26,325 nucleotides of DNA from NCBI GenBank assembly GCA_903883985.1, contig CAISDD010000407.1, forward strand, positions 1 through 26,325, in the 5' to 3' direction. Source of the DNA: an uncultured Pseudomonadota bacterium (GTDB taxonomy: Bacteria > Pseudomonadota > Gammaproteobacteria > Burkholderiales > Thiobacillaceae). Shown here piece by piece: positions 7,956 to 16,024 of the stretch; positions within the stretch are counted from its first letter, which is position 1; the number at the start of each line of letters is the position of its first letter. Both the position numbers and the translations under genes were made by a program. The notes under the pieces are model-generated. The model saw only the letters and a program-made list of their open reading frames with translations, did not search any database and had not been told where the DNA came from.

Positions 7956-8513
7956 TCACGGATCGGTTTCGGCGATCAGCTTTTCCAGTCGGCCCAGGGA
8001 TATCCGCGGGGACTGGCGTGTATCCGGATTGACCATGCGTACCAGGACATCCGCCGGTTCCGAATAGACCAGGTAAGCCATGCGCGCTGCGCGATCCTGG
8101 ACTTTGTAGGCGATCCCCTGATTGACCAGAAACTGCTCGAAATCCTTGCTGACCGCCTCGGCGATTTCCAGTTCTATCGGGCTGTTTGCGCAGGCGGCGC
8201 CGGTGACGACCGCTCCCGTCAGCGCGGGTTCGAAGCGCGAGAAGGCACGCATCACTTCCCTGGCTTGCAAGCGCAAGCCGGCCAGCAGGGCGCCCTGTTC
8301 CTCTGGATGGAACAGGGCCTGGCGTTCGGCCAGAGCCGCGTCGATTTCTTCGTTGCTGGGCATGCCCTGTCCCCCCGGCAACCCCAGTTGTCGTGCCGCC
8401 TTGCGTTTGGCTAGCGCATGATCGCCGAGTCCGTGTTCCGCCATGAAACGTGCGGCCAGGTCGGCGACTCGCGCGCGGTCATGCTGCGCACGCGCTTCGC
8501 GCGAGGCGGTCAT
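7956..8513 (-). CDS. Conserved protein of unknown function, coupled to PBP1A
   Basis: This is a 185-residue soluble protein without signal peptide or membrane segment. The N-terminal third is basic and helical, with the striking stretch HALAKRKAARQLGLPGGQGM followed by PSNEEIDAALAERQALF. The second half (FEPALTGAVVTGAACANS, then KDFEQFLVNQGIAYKVQD) recalls the core of proteobacterial proteins often annotated as nucleotidyltransferase-like, but I see no clear catalytic GS...DxD signature, so no activity is claimed. The start codon at 8513 overlaps the stop of the PBP1A gene (TGATG). The open frame continues far upstream inside the PBP1A gene but has no coding character there. Translational coupling suggests a function linked to PBP1A expression or simply co-regulation. 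Confidence 0.75.
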   Translation of the reverse strand: MTASREARAQHDRARVADLAARFMAEHGLGDHALAKRKAARQLGLPGGQGMPSNEEIDAALAERQALFHPEEQGALLAGLRLQAREVMRAFSRFEPALTGAVVTGAACANSPIELEIAEAVSKDFEQFLVNQGIAYKVQDRAARMAYLVYSEPADVLVRMVNPDTRQSPRISLGRLEKLIAETDP

Positions 8514-10861
8514 CAGATGCCCGGACCCGGGGGGGCTACAGGCGGGATGCCGAAGGGCTGGGGTGCCGCGGTCACGGCACCGGGTAAGGGGGGCGATCCG
8601 GGAAGTGGCTCCGACGCCGGCACAGGCGCGTATTCCTGGAAGAAATATTCCTGCATGCCCTGGCCTTCCGGCGAAGGCGTGCCGGTCTTGGGGTCGATCG
8701 CATGGGAGACGACGCCGGCGGGAGCTAGAGGCGGCATTTCCGCCACGCCCTTCATGATCTCGTCCATGTATCGAATCCAGATCGGCAAGGCGGTACCGCC
8801 CCCGGTTTCCCCGGAACCCAGGGAGCGCGGCTGGTCGTAGCCCATCCAGGCGACCGCCACGCGGGTCTTCTGGAAGCCAGCGAACCAGGCATCGCGGTTG
8901 TCGTTGGTGGTGCCAGTCTTGCCCGCGAGGTCGCCGCGTCCCAGGCGCATCGCGGCCGCACCCGTGCCGCGCCGGATCACGTCTTGCAGCAGGCTGGTCA
9001 TGATGAAGGCATTGCGCGGGTCGATCGCCGGGGTGGGGGCTACCGGGGCGAAGCTCTCCAGGACATGGCCGTCCTTGTCCGTCACCTTGAGCAGATGCCA
9101 TGGAGGCACCCGGCCGCCGCCGTTGGCGAACACGGCATAAGCCGTCGCCAGCGACAGAGGGGTGACTTCGCCCGCGCCCAGCGCCATGGTCAGGTAGGCA
9201 GGGATGCGGCTCATGTCGAAGCCGAATTTTGCGGCATATTCGTGGACGAAGGGAACGCTGGCTGCCTGCAAGACGCGGATCGAGATGAGGTTCTTGGATT
9301 TCGCCAGAGCCATGCGCAAGGTCAGCGGCCCTTCCATGGTGCCGTCATAATTCTTTGGCTCCCAGGCCACGCCACCGGTTTCCGCCGGGTCTACCGTGAT
9401 CGGCGCGTCATCGAACACACTCGCCGGAGTGACGCCTCGTTCCAGCGAAGCGGAATAGATGAAAGGCTTGAAGCTGGAACCGGGCTGGCGCCACGCCTGG
9501 GTCACATGGTTGAACTGGCTGCGGGTAAAGTCGAAGCCGCCCACCATGGCGCGTATCGCGCCGGTATCGGGCGACAGGGCGACGAAGGCGGCCTGCACCA
9601 GGGGCAAACAGGTCAGTTGCCAGGAGGCTCCCGGGGACAGTCGCACTACGCGCACCACGCTGCCGCGACCCAGTCGCTTCTCGGCGGCCACCTTGGCTGA
9701 CAGGAAGCGTTGCGCGAACTGGATTTCGCTGGGGCCAAGATCGATGCTCTCACCGCTGCGTATGCGCACCCGTATGCGTGTCTTGTCCACGGAGAGCACC
9801 ACACCCGGCAGGAAGCCATTGGATTCCTCTCGTTCCAGCAAATCCGCCTCGATCACTTTTTCGGCATCCGCCGAGTCCGAGGGGAGTTGCAGATGGGCCT
9901 CGGGGCCGAAATAACCCCGGCGCCGCTGGAACTCCACCACACCCTGACGTACCCCTGCCACGGCGGCGCGTTGGTCGGCCCGCTTGAGGGTGGTGTAGAC
10001 CTTCATGCCGCTGACATAGATCGAATCGCCGTATTTCTGGTGCATGCGCTGGCGCACCAGTTCCGCCAGATAGGGCGCCTCCGCCTCGAAATTCTGGGGA
10101 GAATATTTTACCGGCAGGCGCTGCTCCCTGGCGCGCGCGTAGTCTGCCTCGCCGATGTAGCCCAGCGCCCTCATGCGCCCCAGGACGTAGATCTGCCGGG
10201 ATTTGGCGCGCGTGGGGTTGACCACTGGGTTATAGGCCGAAGGCGCCTTGGGCAGGCCGGCGAGCATGGCTGCCTCGGCCAGATTGATCCTGGCCAGCGG
10301 CTTGCCGAAGTAGATCTGGGCAGCCGCGGCGAAGCCATAGGCACGTTGCCCCAGGTAGATGTGGTTGATGTATATCTCGAGGATTTCATCCTTGCTCAAG
10401 GCGTGTTCGATCTTGATCGCCAGCAAGGCTTCGTTGAGCTTGCGTCGGAAGGATTTTTCCGAGGTCAGGAAGAAGTTGCGTGCAACCTGCATGGTGATGG
10501 TGGAGGCCCCTTCCTTGGCCCCGCCTGATACCAGATTGCTGATCGCCGCCCGCAGTATGCCCAGGGTGTCCACGCCGCCATGCTGATAGAAGCGATCATC
10601 TTCTGCGGCCAGGATGGCCTGGCGCATGAATTTCGGCGTGTCGATTAATCGTACAACGTCCCGTCTTTCCTCGCCAAATTCGCCGATCAGGACGCCATCC
10701 TCGGTGTAAATACGCAAGGGTTGTTTGGGTTGGTAGTCGGTCAGACTATCCAGGCTGGGCAGATTGGGGTAAATCAGTGCGGCGGAGAGGCCGGCTATGG
10801 CGGTTGCCACGACGATCAGGCCAGCGGCCCCCGCCAGGAGAAGTTGCCACCAACGGGTCAT
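8513..10861 (-). CDS. mrcA: Penicillin-binding protein 1A, bifunctional transglycosylase/transpeptidase
   Basis: This 782-residue class A PBP polymerises lipid II and cross-links peptidoglycan in the periplasm. It has one N-terminal membrane helix (about 6-29). The GT51 transglycosylase domain has EDDRFYQHGG (catalytic Glu87), GASTITMQVARNFF (118-131) and KDEILEIYINHIYLGQ (157-172). An OB-like insert lies between the catalytic domains. The transpeptidase domain has all three active-site motifs: SSFK (Ser462, Lys465), SKN (522-524) and KTGT (648-651). The C-terminal tail is proline-rich. Length is normal for betaproteobacterial PBP1A (also called ponA). It is transcribed divergently from pilM across a 126-base spacer, the classical arrangement in beta- and gammaproteobacteria. 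All catalytic residues are present, so the enzyme should be active. Confidence 0.96.
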   Translation of the reverse strand: MTRWWQLLLAGAAGLIVVATAIAGLSAALIYPNLPSLDSLTDYQPKQPLRIYTEDGVLIGEFGEERRDVVRLIDTPKFMRQAILAAEDDRFYQHGGVDTLGILRAAISNLVSGGAKEGASTITMQVARNFFLTSEKSFRRKLNEALLAIKIEHALSKDEILEIYINHIYLGQRAYGFAAAAQIYFGKPLARINLAEAAMLAGLPKAPSAYNPVVNPTRAKSRQIYVLGRMRALGYIGEADYARAREQRLPVKYSPQNFEAEAPYLAELVRQRMHQKYGDSIYVSGMKVYTTLKRADQRAAVAGVRQGVVEFQRRRGYFGPEAHLQLPSDSADAEKVIEADLLEREESNGFLPGVVLSVDKTRIRVRIRSGESIDLGPSEIQFAQRFLSAKVAAEKRLGRGSVVRVVRLSPGASWQLTCLPLVQAAFVALSPDTGAIRAMVGGFDFTRSQFNHVTQAWRQPGSSFKPFIYSASLERGVTPASVFDDAPITVDPAETGGVAWEPKNYDGTMEGPLTLRMALAKSKNLISIRVLQAASVPFVHEYAAKFGFDMSRIPAYLTMALGAGEVTPLSLATAYAVFANGGGRVPPWHLLKVTDKDGHVLESFAPVAPTPAIDPRNAFIMTSLLQDVIRRGTGAAAMRLGRGDLAGKTGTTNDNRDAWFAGFQKTRVAVAWMGYDQPRSLGSGETGGGTALPIWIRYMDEIMKGVAEMPPLAPAGVVSHAIDPKTGTPSPEGQGMQEYFFQEYAPVPASEPLPGSPPLPGAVTAAPQPFGIPPVAPPGPGI

Positions 10862-10926
10862 GTCGAACTCGGTGAGAAGGGTGGAAGCAGACGGTGGAAA
10901 AAAATTACTTGTGCGCGGCCATGCAG

Positions 10927-10958
10927 TTGTTGCTAGGATTTGCCGCAGTCTACTAAAT
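10927..10958 (+). promoter_or_regulatory. Candidate sigma-70 promoter for the pil operon
   Basis: In the 126-base divergent spacer, TTGCTA (10930-10935) is followed after 17 bases by TAAATA (10953-10958). An overlapping alternative is TTGTTG (10927-10932), 18 bases, TACTAA (10951-10956). Either would place transcription start about 25 bases before pilM. Both hexamers are imperfect, so this is a plausible but unproven promoter. No sigma-54 -24/-12 pair was found here. Confidence 0.4.
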
Positions 10959-10987
10959 AAGCGCTTGAACAGCGCACAAAGGGGAAT

Positions 10988-12067
10988 GTGTTGAAATTCG
11001 CGTTTCCAGGCCAGGGGGCACGGCCGCTAATCGGCGTCGATATTAGCTCATCGGCCGTGAAAATGCTTGAGCTCGGCCGCAGCGGCAAGGACATGCGCAG
11101 AGTGGAGCGCTATGCCATCACCCTCTTGCCCAAGGAGTCCGTGGCGGACGGCGTCATCGCCAAGCCCGACCTGGTCGAGGCCGCCATGCGGGAGTGCTGG
11201 CGAGCGCTCGAAACCAAGACGCGCACGGTGGCGCTGGCCTTGCCCGCTTCCGCCGTCATTACCAAGAAAATACTCCTGCCGGTGGGGTCCAGCGAGGCGG
11301 ATATCGACACCCAGGTGGCGGCGGAAGCCAACCAGATGGCGGCGTTCTCGCTCGACGAAGTCAGTCTGGATTACCAGATACTCGGGCCCAACGCCCGTAA
11401 TGCCAACGAGAACGATGCGCTGGTCGTGCTTTCCCGGCGTGATCGAGTGGAAGAGCGCGTGGCCTTGGCGGAGTCGGTGGGGCTGAACACGGTCATCATG
11501 GATGTGGACGCTTTCGCCATCCTCACAGCCTACGAACAGATGCTCTTTCACCTGCCAGAAAATGGCAGCGGCCAGACCGTCGCCATCATCGATATCGGCG
11601 CCAACACCTCGCATATCAACGTGTTGCACGACAACCAGTTGGTCTATCAGCGCGAACACTCGCTGGGTGGCAACATGCTCACCAATGAAATCGCCCGTCG
11701 TTTCGATTTGCCCACGGAGGAAGCCGAGGACGCCAAACGCAAGGGGCTGCTGCCGGACAGCTACGAGTCGGAAGTACTGCAACCCTTTCTGGACACGGTC
11801 GCGCTGGAAATCGGACGCGCGTTGCAACTGTTCTTTTCGGCCACCTCGCACCAGACGGTCGATCACATCCTCCTGGCCGGGGGGTGCGCCGCCATTCCCG
11901 GGCTGGATGAAGTGGTGCACGGCAAGGTGCAGACCAGCACCCTGATCGCGAATCCCTTCGCCAAGATGGCGGTGTCTGGCCAGGTCAGGGCACGCCAGCT
12001 CGCCATCGATGCGCCGGCGCTGTTCGTCGCCTGCGGCCTGGCCTTGCGCAAGTTCGACCGGACATGA
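10988..12067 (+). CDS. pilM: Type IV pilus assembly protein PilM
   Basis: This 359-residue cytoplasmic actin-like ATPase is part of the PilMNOP alignment subcomplex. It has the phosphate-1 motif PLIGVDISSSAVKMLEL near the N-terminus, the phosphate-2 motif VAIIDIGANTSHINVL around residues 198-213 and the adenosine motif ILLAGGCAAIPGL near 295-307. PilM binds the cytoplasmic N-terminus of PilN, encoded next. The start is non-ATG: GTG at 10988, with TTG at 10991 as alternative. The AGGGG at 10980-10984 gives better spacing to the TTG. It is the first gene of the pil operon; the pilN ATG overlaps its stop (ATGA). Confidence 0.95.
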   Translation: MLKFAFPGQGARPLIGVDISSSAVKMLELGRSGKDMRRVERYAITLLPKESVADGVIAKPDLVEAAMRECWRALETKTRTVALALPASAVITKKILLPVGSSEADIDTQVAAEANQMAAFSLDEVSLDYQILGPNARNANENDALVVLSRRDRVEERVALAESVGLNTVIMDVDAFAILTAYEQMLFHLPENGSGQTVAIIDIGANTSHINVLHDNQLVYQREHSLGGNMLTNEIARRFDLPTEEAEDAKRKGLLPDSYESEVLQPFLDTVALEIGRALQLFFSATSHQTVDHILLAGGCAAIPGLDEVVHGKVQTSTLIANPFAKMAVSGQVRARQLAIDAPALFVACGLALRKFDRT

Positions 12068-12642
12068 ACCCGATCCGCATCAACCTGCTGCCTCACCGCC
12101 AACTGCGCCGCGCGCAACAGCAGCGTCTGTTCGCGATCCTGGCCGTGGCCGTGGCCGGGCTGGGCCTGGCGGTCGTGGCCATAGGCCAGATGCACTTGGT
12201 TAATGCGAAGCATGTCCAGGACAGCCGCAACGCCTTTTTGCGCGAGGAAAATGCGAAACTCGACAAGCAGATCGCCGAGATCAAGCAACTTCGGGACAAA
12301 ACCCAGGATTTGCTGGCGCGCAAGAAGGTGGTGGAGTCCTTGCAAGGCAACCGCGCCGAGGCCGTGAGTCTGTTCGACGCGCTGGCCCGGTGCATGCCTG
12401 ATGGGCTCTATCTAAAGAGTGTCAAGCAGACCGGGGACATCCTGGCGCTCAATGGGTATGCCCAATCCAGTGCACGCGTATCCGCGTACATGCGGGCGCT
12501 GGACGATACTCCCTTGTTCCAGGAGCCCACCTTGATAGAAGTGAAGGCCGCGGAGCTTGGCAAGACGCATGTCAACGAGTTCTCCATGACCGTGAAGATC
12601 ACCCGTACAGAACCGCCGACGGACGCGAAGGGCAAGCCATGA
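12064..12642 (+). CDS. pilN: Type IV pilus assembly protein PilN
   Basis: This 192-residue inner-membrane protein has the diagnostic PilM-binding N-terminal motif IRINLLPHR at residues 4-12, one membrane helix at about 21-43 and a coiled-coil segment at about 45-90 (EENAKLDKQIAEIKQLRDK). A periplasmic ferredoxin-like domain includes LARCMPDGLYLKSVKQTGD. It dimerises with PilO in the periplasm. The gene overlaps both pilM and pilO by ATGA, indicating translational coupling and balanced stoichiometry. Length is typical of the family. Confidence 0.95.
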   Translation: MNPIRINLLPHRQLRRAQQQRLFAILAVAVAGLGLAVVAIGQMHLVNAKHVQDSRNAFLREENAKLDKQIAEIKQLRDKTQDLLARKKVVESLQGNRAEAVSLFDALARCMPDGLYLKSVKQTGDILALNGYAQSSARVSAYMRALDDTPLFQEPTLIEVKAAELGKTHVNEFSMTVKITRTEPPTDAKGKP

Positions 12643-13262
12643 ACCTGAACTGGTCCGACCTGAACCATGTCGATCTCAAGGACATCGCCAATGCCCCCTT
12701 GCCGCTGCGGGCGCTGTTGCTGGCCGTACTCCTCGTTATGATGGTCGCTGGCGGCTGGATGCTGCTCTGGTCGGACAGCCTCAAGGAACTCGACGCCGCG
12801 CGCCAGGAAGAGCAGCGCTTGCGCGATACCTATGTCGCCAAGAAGATCCAGGCTTATCACTATGCGGCTTACAAACAGCGTTACACGGACGTGGAGAAGT
12901 CGCTCGCTTCGCTCCTGCGGCAACTGCCCGACCGTTCCGAGATGGATGCCTTGCTGACGGATATCAACCAGGTCGGCATCGGTCATGGGCTTGAGTTCGA
13001 GTTGTTTCGCCCCGGCAGCGAAACCCTGGCAGGCTTCTATGCCACGCTGCCGGTGTCGATCAAGGTCACCGGTGGGTATCACGATCTCGCCAGCTTCGTG
13101 GGCGATCTCGCCAGACTACCGCGCATCGTCACGCTCCACGACATCGCCTTGCTGCCGGCCAAGAACGGGAGTCTGGGCATGGATGCTCGCATTCAGACCT
13201 ATCGTTACCTGGACGAGAAGGAACTGGTCGCCGCGAAGAAACTGGGGAGCAAGAAAAAATGA
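12639..13262 (+). CDS. pilO: Type IV pilus assembly protein PilO
   Basis: This 207-residue inner-membrane protein has a short cytoplasmic N-terminus, one membrane helix at about 24-45 (LLLAVLLVMMVAGGWMLLW), a coiled-coil region with many charged residues (LKELDAARQEEQRLRD), and a periplasmic ferredoxin-like domain (residues about 100-190, including LPDRSEMDALLTDINQVGI and LPVSIKVTGGYHDLASFVGD). It pairs with PilN and links to PilP. Order, length and fold fit PilO; identity rests on operon position as well as sequence. The start overlaps the pilN stop and the end overlaps pilP, both by ATGA. Confidence 0.94.
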   Translation: MNLNWSDLNHVDLKDIANAPLPLRALLLAVLLVMMVAGGWMLLWSDSLKELDAARQEEQRLRDTYVAKKIQAYHYAAYKQRYTDVEKSLASLLRQLPDRSEMDALLTDINQVGIGHGLEFELFRPGSETLAGFYATLPVSIKVTGGYHDLASFVGDLARLPRIVTLHDIALLPAKNGSLGMDARIQTYRYLDEKELVAAKKLGSKKK

Positions 13263-13753
13263 GGCGCATCTGCCTATGCTGCGTGCTGCTTCTGACGGGT
13301 TGTGCTCGGGATGAATTTGCGGATCTGCGCGCTTTCATGGCTCGTTCCGGGCAGGGCGTGCAACAGCCGCTGGAACCCTTGCCCGCAGTTCGGCCTCAGC
13401 GGGATTTCAAGTACGACCCGAGCGGTTTGTCCGACCCCTTCAGTCCCCGTGGCCTCAAACCCAGCAAGGGCGGCGGCCTCCAGCCCGATTTGACCCGGCC
13501 CAAGGAGCCGTTGGAACTGGAGCCCCTCGATGGCCTGCACATGGTGGGCACGCTACAAAAGAGTGGCCATTTGTATGCTCTGGTCCGCCGCCCGGACAAC
13601 ACCCTGTATCGCCTGGCCAAAGGGGACCGCATCGGCCAGAACTTCGGAGTCATCGTCTCCATCAGCGAATCCCGGATCGAAATCAAGGAGATGATCCAGG
13701 ATGGCGCCGGCGACTGGACAGAATCGAAGGCCAGCCTGGCCCTTCAGGAGTAA
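13259..13753 (+). CDS. pilP: Type IV pilus lipoprotein PilP
   Basis: This 164-residue lipoprotein has the lipobox LLTGC at residues 11-15 at the end of a short signal peptide. A proline-rich flexible segment follows that includes YDPSGLSDPFSPR, a region known in PilP to contact PilN/PilO. A small beta-rich C-terminal domain comes next (LDGLHMVGTLQKSGHLYALV, then YRLAKGDRIGQNFGVIVSI), which docks on the secretin PilQ. Both parts match the family. The start overlaps pilO by ATGA; the AGGAG near its 3' end (13747-13751) serves pilQ. Confidence 0.95.
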   Translation: MRRICLCCVLLLTGCARDEFADLRAFMARSGQGVQQPLEPLPAVRPQRDFKYDPSGLSDPFSPRGLKPSKGGGLQPDLTRPKEPLELEPLDGLHMVGTLQKSGHLYALVRRPDNTLYRLAKGDRIGQNFGVIVSISESRIEIKEMIQDGAGDWTESKASLALQE

Positions 13754-13758
13754 ACGGT

Positions 13759-15954
13759 ATGAAATCGATTTCCCCCACGCATCGGGCGCTCCGCTACCCG
13801 TTTTGTTTCGCAGCGCTGCTGCTGCTGGTCGCCAGCGCCCACGCGAGCGGCGTCCCCAACGTCCTGAATGCCGTGGTCTTGACCCAGGGCAACAATGACA
13901 GCCAGGTGATCAAACTGGTCTTCAAGGATGCGGTGGCGGAACTGCCCATCGCCTTCACGACCAGCAATCCACAGCGTCTGGTGCTCGACTTCCCTGCTAC
14001 CGGCAGTGCCCTGCCGCGCGCCTCGGAGGGGTCGGACGACGGCGCGGTGAAGAACTGGCAGGTGGTGCAGGCGGGTGAGCGCACTCGCGTCGTGCTCAAC
14101 CTGAATAAGCCCGTGAGCTATGAGCTGCGTCGTGATCGCAATCTGGTGCTGGCCGTCATCCATGGCATCGACGCCCAACCCGGCACGCCCCTGCCCGCAC
14201 GTTTCGCCGAGACCGGTCCGGTGGGCGGGCACGGCATACGCGACATCGACTTTCGCCGCGGCAAGGAGGGCGAGTCGCGCATCCTGGTGAGCCTGTCCGG
14301 TCCGGGCGTAGGCGTCGACATTCAGAAGCTGGGCGGCGCCATCCAGGTTGATTTCCTCAATACCACGCTCCCCAGCCCATTGCGTCGGCGCCTGGATGTG
14401 ACCGATTTCGCCACGCCGGTACAGGCTGTGGAAACCTTCGAACTGGGCAAACAGACTCGTATGCTGGTCAGCCCCAAGGGCAAGTGGGACTACTCCGCCT
14501 GGCAGGCCGGCGATCAGTTCACCCTGGAAGTGCGTTCGCTGGAAGGCCCCCAGTCCGCCCAGGACGGCAAGCCGCAATATGTCGGCGAGAAACTCTCGCT
14601 CAATTTCCAGAACGTGGAAGTCCGCTCGGTGCTCCAGGTCATCGCCGACTTCACTGGCTTCAACATCATTACCAGCGACACCGTTTCCGGCAGTGTCACG
14701 CTGCGCCTCAAGGACGTGCCCTGGGATCAGGCCCTGGACATCATACTCAGGGCCAAGGGCCTGGCCAAACGTGCCACGGGGAACGTCATCTGGATCGCCC
14801 CGCGCGACGAGCTTGCCGCCAAGGAAAAGTTGGAAATGGAAGCGCGTCAGCAGATCGCCGACCTGGAAGACATCGGCACCGAGTTCATCCGACTCAACTA
14901 CCTGCGCGCCAACGATGCCCAGGCCATCCTCAACGGCCAGTCATTGAATGCCACCCAGGCCAGCGAGAGCGTGTCCTGCAGCGCCCAGGCAGCGGGAGTC
15001 GGCGGAAACAACGCGCCAGCCACGTCCACGGCCGGCGCCGGTGTGGGGCAGCGCATCCTGTCCAAGCGTGGCACGAGCTCCTACGAACTCAAGACCAACA
15101 CCCTGTTCGTCCAGGATACCCAGAGCAAGATCAAGGAGATCAAGGCCATCCTCGCCAGCGTCGATGTGCCCTCCAAGCAAGTGATGATCGAGGCGCGGGT
15201 CGTCGTCGCCGACGATTCCTTCGAGCGCGCGCTTGGCGCCCGACTGGGCTACGGCGGCAGTGGCAGGATAGGCAAGGCCGGGATCGGCCTGGGTACTTAC
15301 GCCACCTCGGCCACCGGTGCGACCACGGGTCTGACCGCCGCTTCGCCCATCTCCAACGTCAATCTTGGCCTGACCGACCTCGGCAAGACCGCCACCGGCA
15401 GCTTTGGCGTCAGCGTCTACAATGCCTCCGCCGCCGCCATCCTGAGCCTGGAGATCCAGGCGATGGAGCTAGACAAACGCGGCAAGATCGTTTCCAGCCC
15501 GCGCGTGGTCACCCAGAATCAGAAGCCGGCGGTCATCATGCAGGGTCAGCAGATTCCCTTCGTTACACCCGGAAGCGCCAACAGCGCGGCCACCGTCACA
15601 TTCAAGGATGCCTTTCTTTGTCTCCTGGTGAATCCGCAAGTGCTCAACAACGACTCGATCATCCTCGACGTGGAGGTGCAGAAGGATGCGCCGGGCGCCC
15701 TGACCAATGGCCAGACCGAGATCGATACCAAACGGGTCAAGACCCAGGTTCGGGTCAGGAACGGTGAAACCGCAGTGCTGGGCGGCATCTTCGAGCAGAC
15801 CGTGCGCAACGACACCAACAAGGTTCCCTTTTTCGGGGACATCCCGTTCCTGGGCAACTTGTTCAAGGAAACGGACAAACAGGACGCCAAGACCGAGTTG
15901 TTGATCTTCCTGACTCCGCGCATCCTGCCCGACGAAGAAGTGCCGACACATTGA
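13759..15954 (+). CDS. pilQ: Type IV pilus outer-membrane secretin PilQ
   Basis: This 731-residue secretin forms the outer-membrane channel for the pilus. It has a signal peptide with hydrophobic core FAALLLLVASAHA; two AMIN-like peptidoglycan-binding regions (about 33-130 and 155-265); an STN/N0 domain (about 275-335, LSLNFQNVEVRSVLQVIADF); an N1-type secretin domain (about 370-480) interrupted by a Gly/Ala/Ser-rich insert; and the secretin barrel (about 475-725) ending with the signature VPFFGDIPFLGNLFKETD and LLIFLTPRIL. All expected parts are present and length is normal. It starts 5 bases after pilP. The genes that often follow pilQ, aroK and aroB, are absent; the next gene is the giant Ig-repeat lipoprotein. 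Confidence 0.96.
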   Translation: MKSISPTHRALRYPFCFAALLLLVASAHASGVPNVLNAVVLTQGNNDSQVIKLVFKDAVAELPIAFTTSNPQRLVLDFPATGSALPRASEGSDDGAVKNWQVVQAGERTRVVLNLNKPVSYELRRDRNLVLAVIHGIDAQPGTPLPARFAETGPVGGHGIRDIDFRRGKEGESRILVSLSGPGVGVDIQKLGGAIQVDFLNTTLPSPLRRRLDVTDFATPVQAVETFELGKQTRMLVSPKGKWDYSAWQAGDQFTLEVRSLEGPQSAQDGKPQYVGEKLSLNFQNVEVRSVLQVIADFTGFNIITSDTVSGSVTLRLKDVPWDQALDIILRAKGLAKRATGNVIWIAPRDELAAKEKLEMEARQQIADLEDIGTEFIRLNYLRANDAQAILNGQSLNATQASESVSCSAQAAGVGGNNAPATSTAGAGVGQRILSKRGTSSYELKTNTLFVQDTQSKIKEIKAILASVDVPSKQVMIEARVVVADDSFERALGARLGYGGSGRIGKAGIGLGTYATSATGATTGLTAASPISNVNLGLTDLGKTATGSFGVSVYNASAAAILSLEIQAMELDKRGKIVSSPRVVTQNQKPAVIMQGQQIPFVTPGSANSAATVTFKDAFLCLLVNPQVLNNDSIILDVEVQKDAPGALTNGQTEIDTKRVKTQVRVRNGETAVLGGIFEQTVRNDTNKVPFFGDIPFLGNLFKETDKQDAKTELLIFLTPRILPDEEVPTH

Positions 15955-16012
15955 GTACCAGGGGTATGGCCTGGCGTTGTATCGAACCCAAACCACCGGT
16001 TTACTGGAACAC

Positions 16013-16018
16013 GAGGGG
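16013..16018 (+). promoter_or_regulatory. Ribosome binding site fixing the start of the giant lipoprotein
   Basis: GAGGGG lies six bases before the ATG at 16025. That ATG gives a complete lipoprotein signal peptide, whereas the upstream start of the same frame at 15977 would place 16 polar residues in front of it. This decides the start at 16025. Confidence 0.8.
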
Positions 16019-16024
16019 AACAGA

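Noticed and set aside
11048..11920. 290-residue antisense frame in pilM
   Set aside because: Shadow of pilM; no signal, domain or ribosome binding site.
14484..15767. 427-residue open frame in another frame of pilQ
   Set aside because: Arg/Gln/Gly-rich shadow frame inside a gene with full secretin domain evidence.
15967..15981. Possible sigma-54 promoter between pilQ and the giant gene (TGGC...TTGT)
   Set aside because: The GG to GT spacing is one base short of the required -24/-12 spacing and the -12 GC is missing.
15990..16002. Short hairpin AAACC-acc-GGTTT between pilQ and the giant gene
   Set aside because: Only a five-base AT-rich stem with no T run; too weak to call a terminator.
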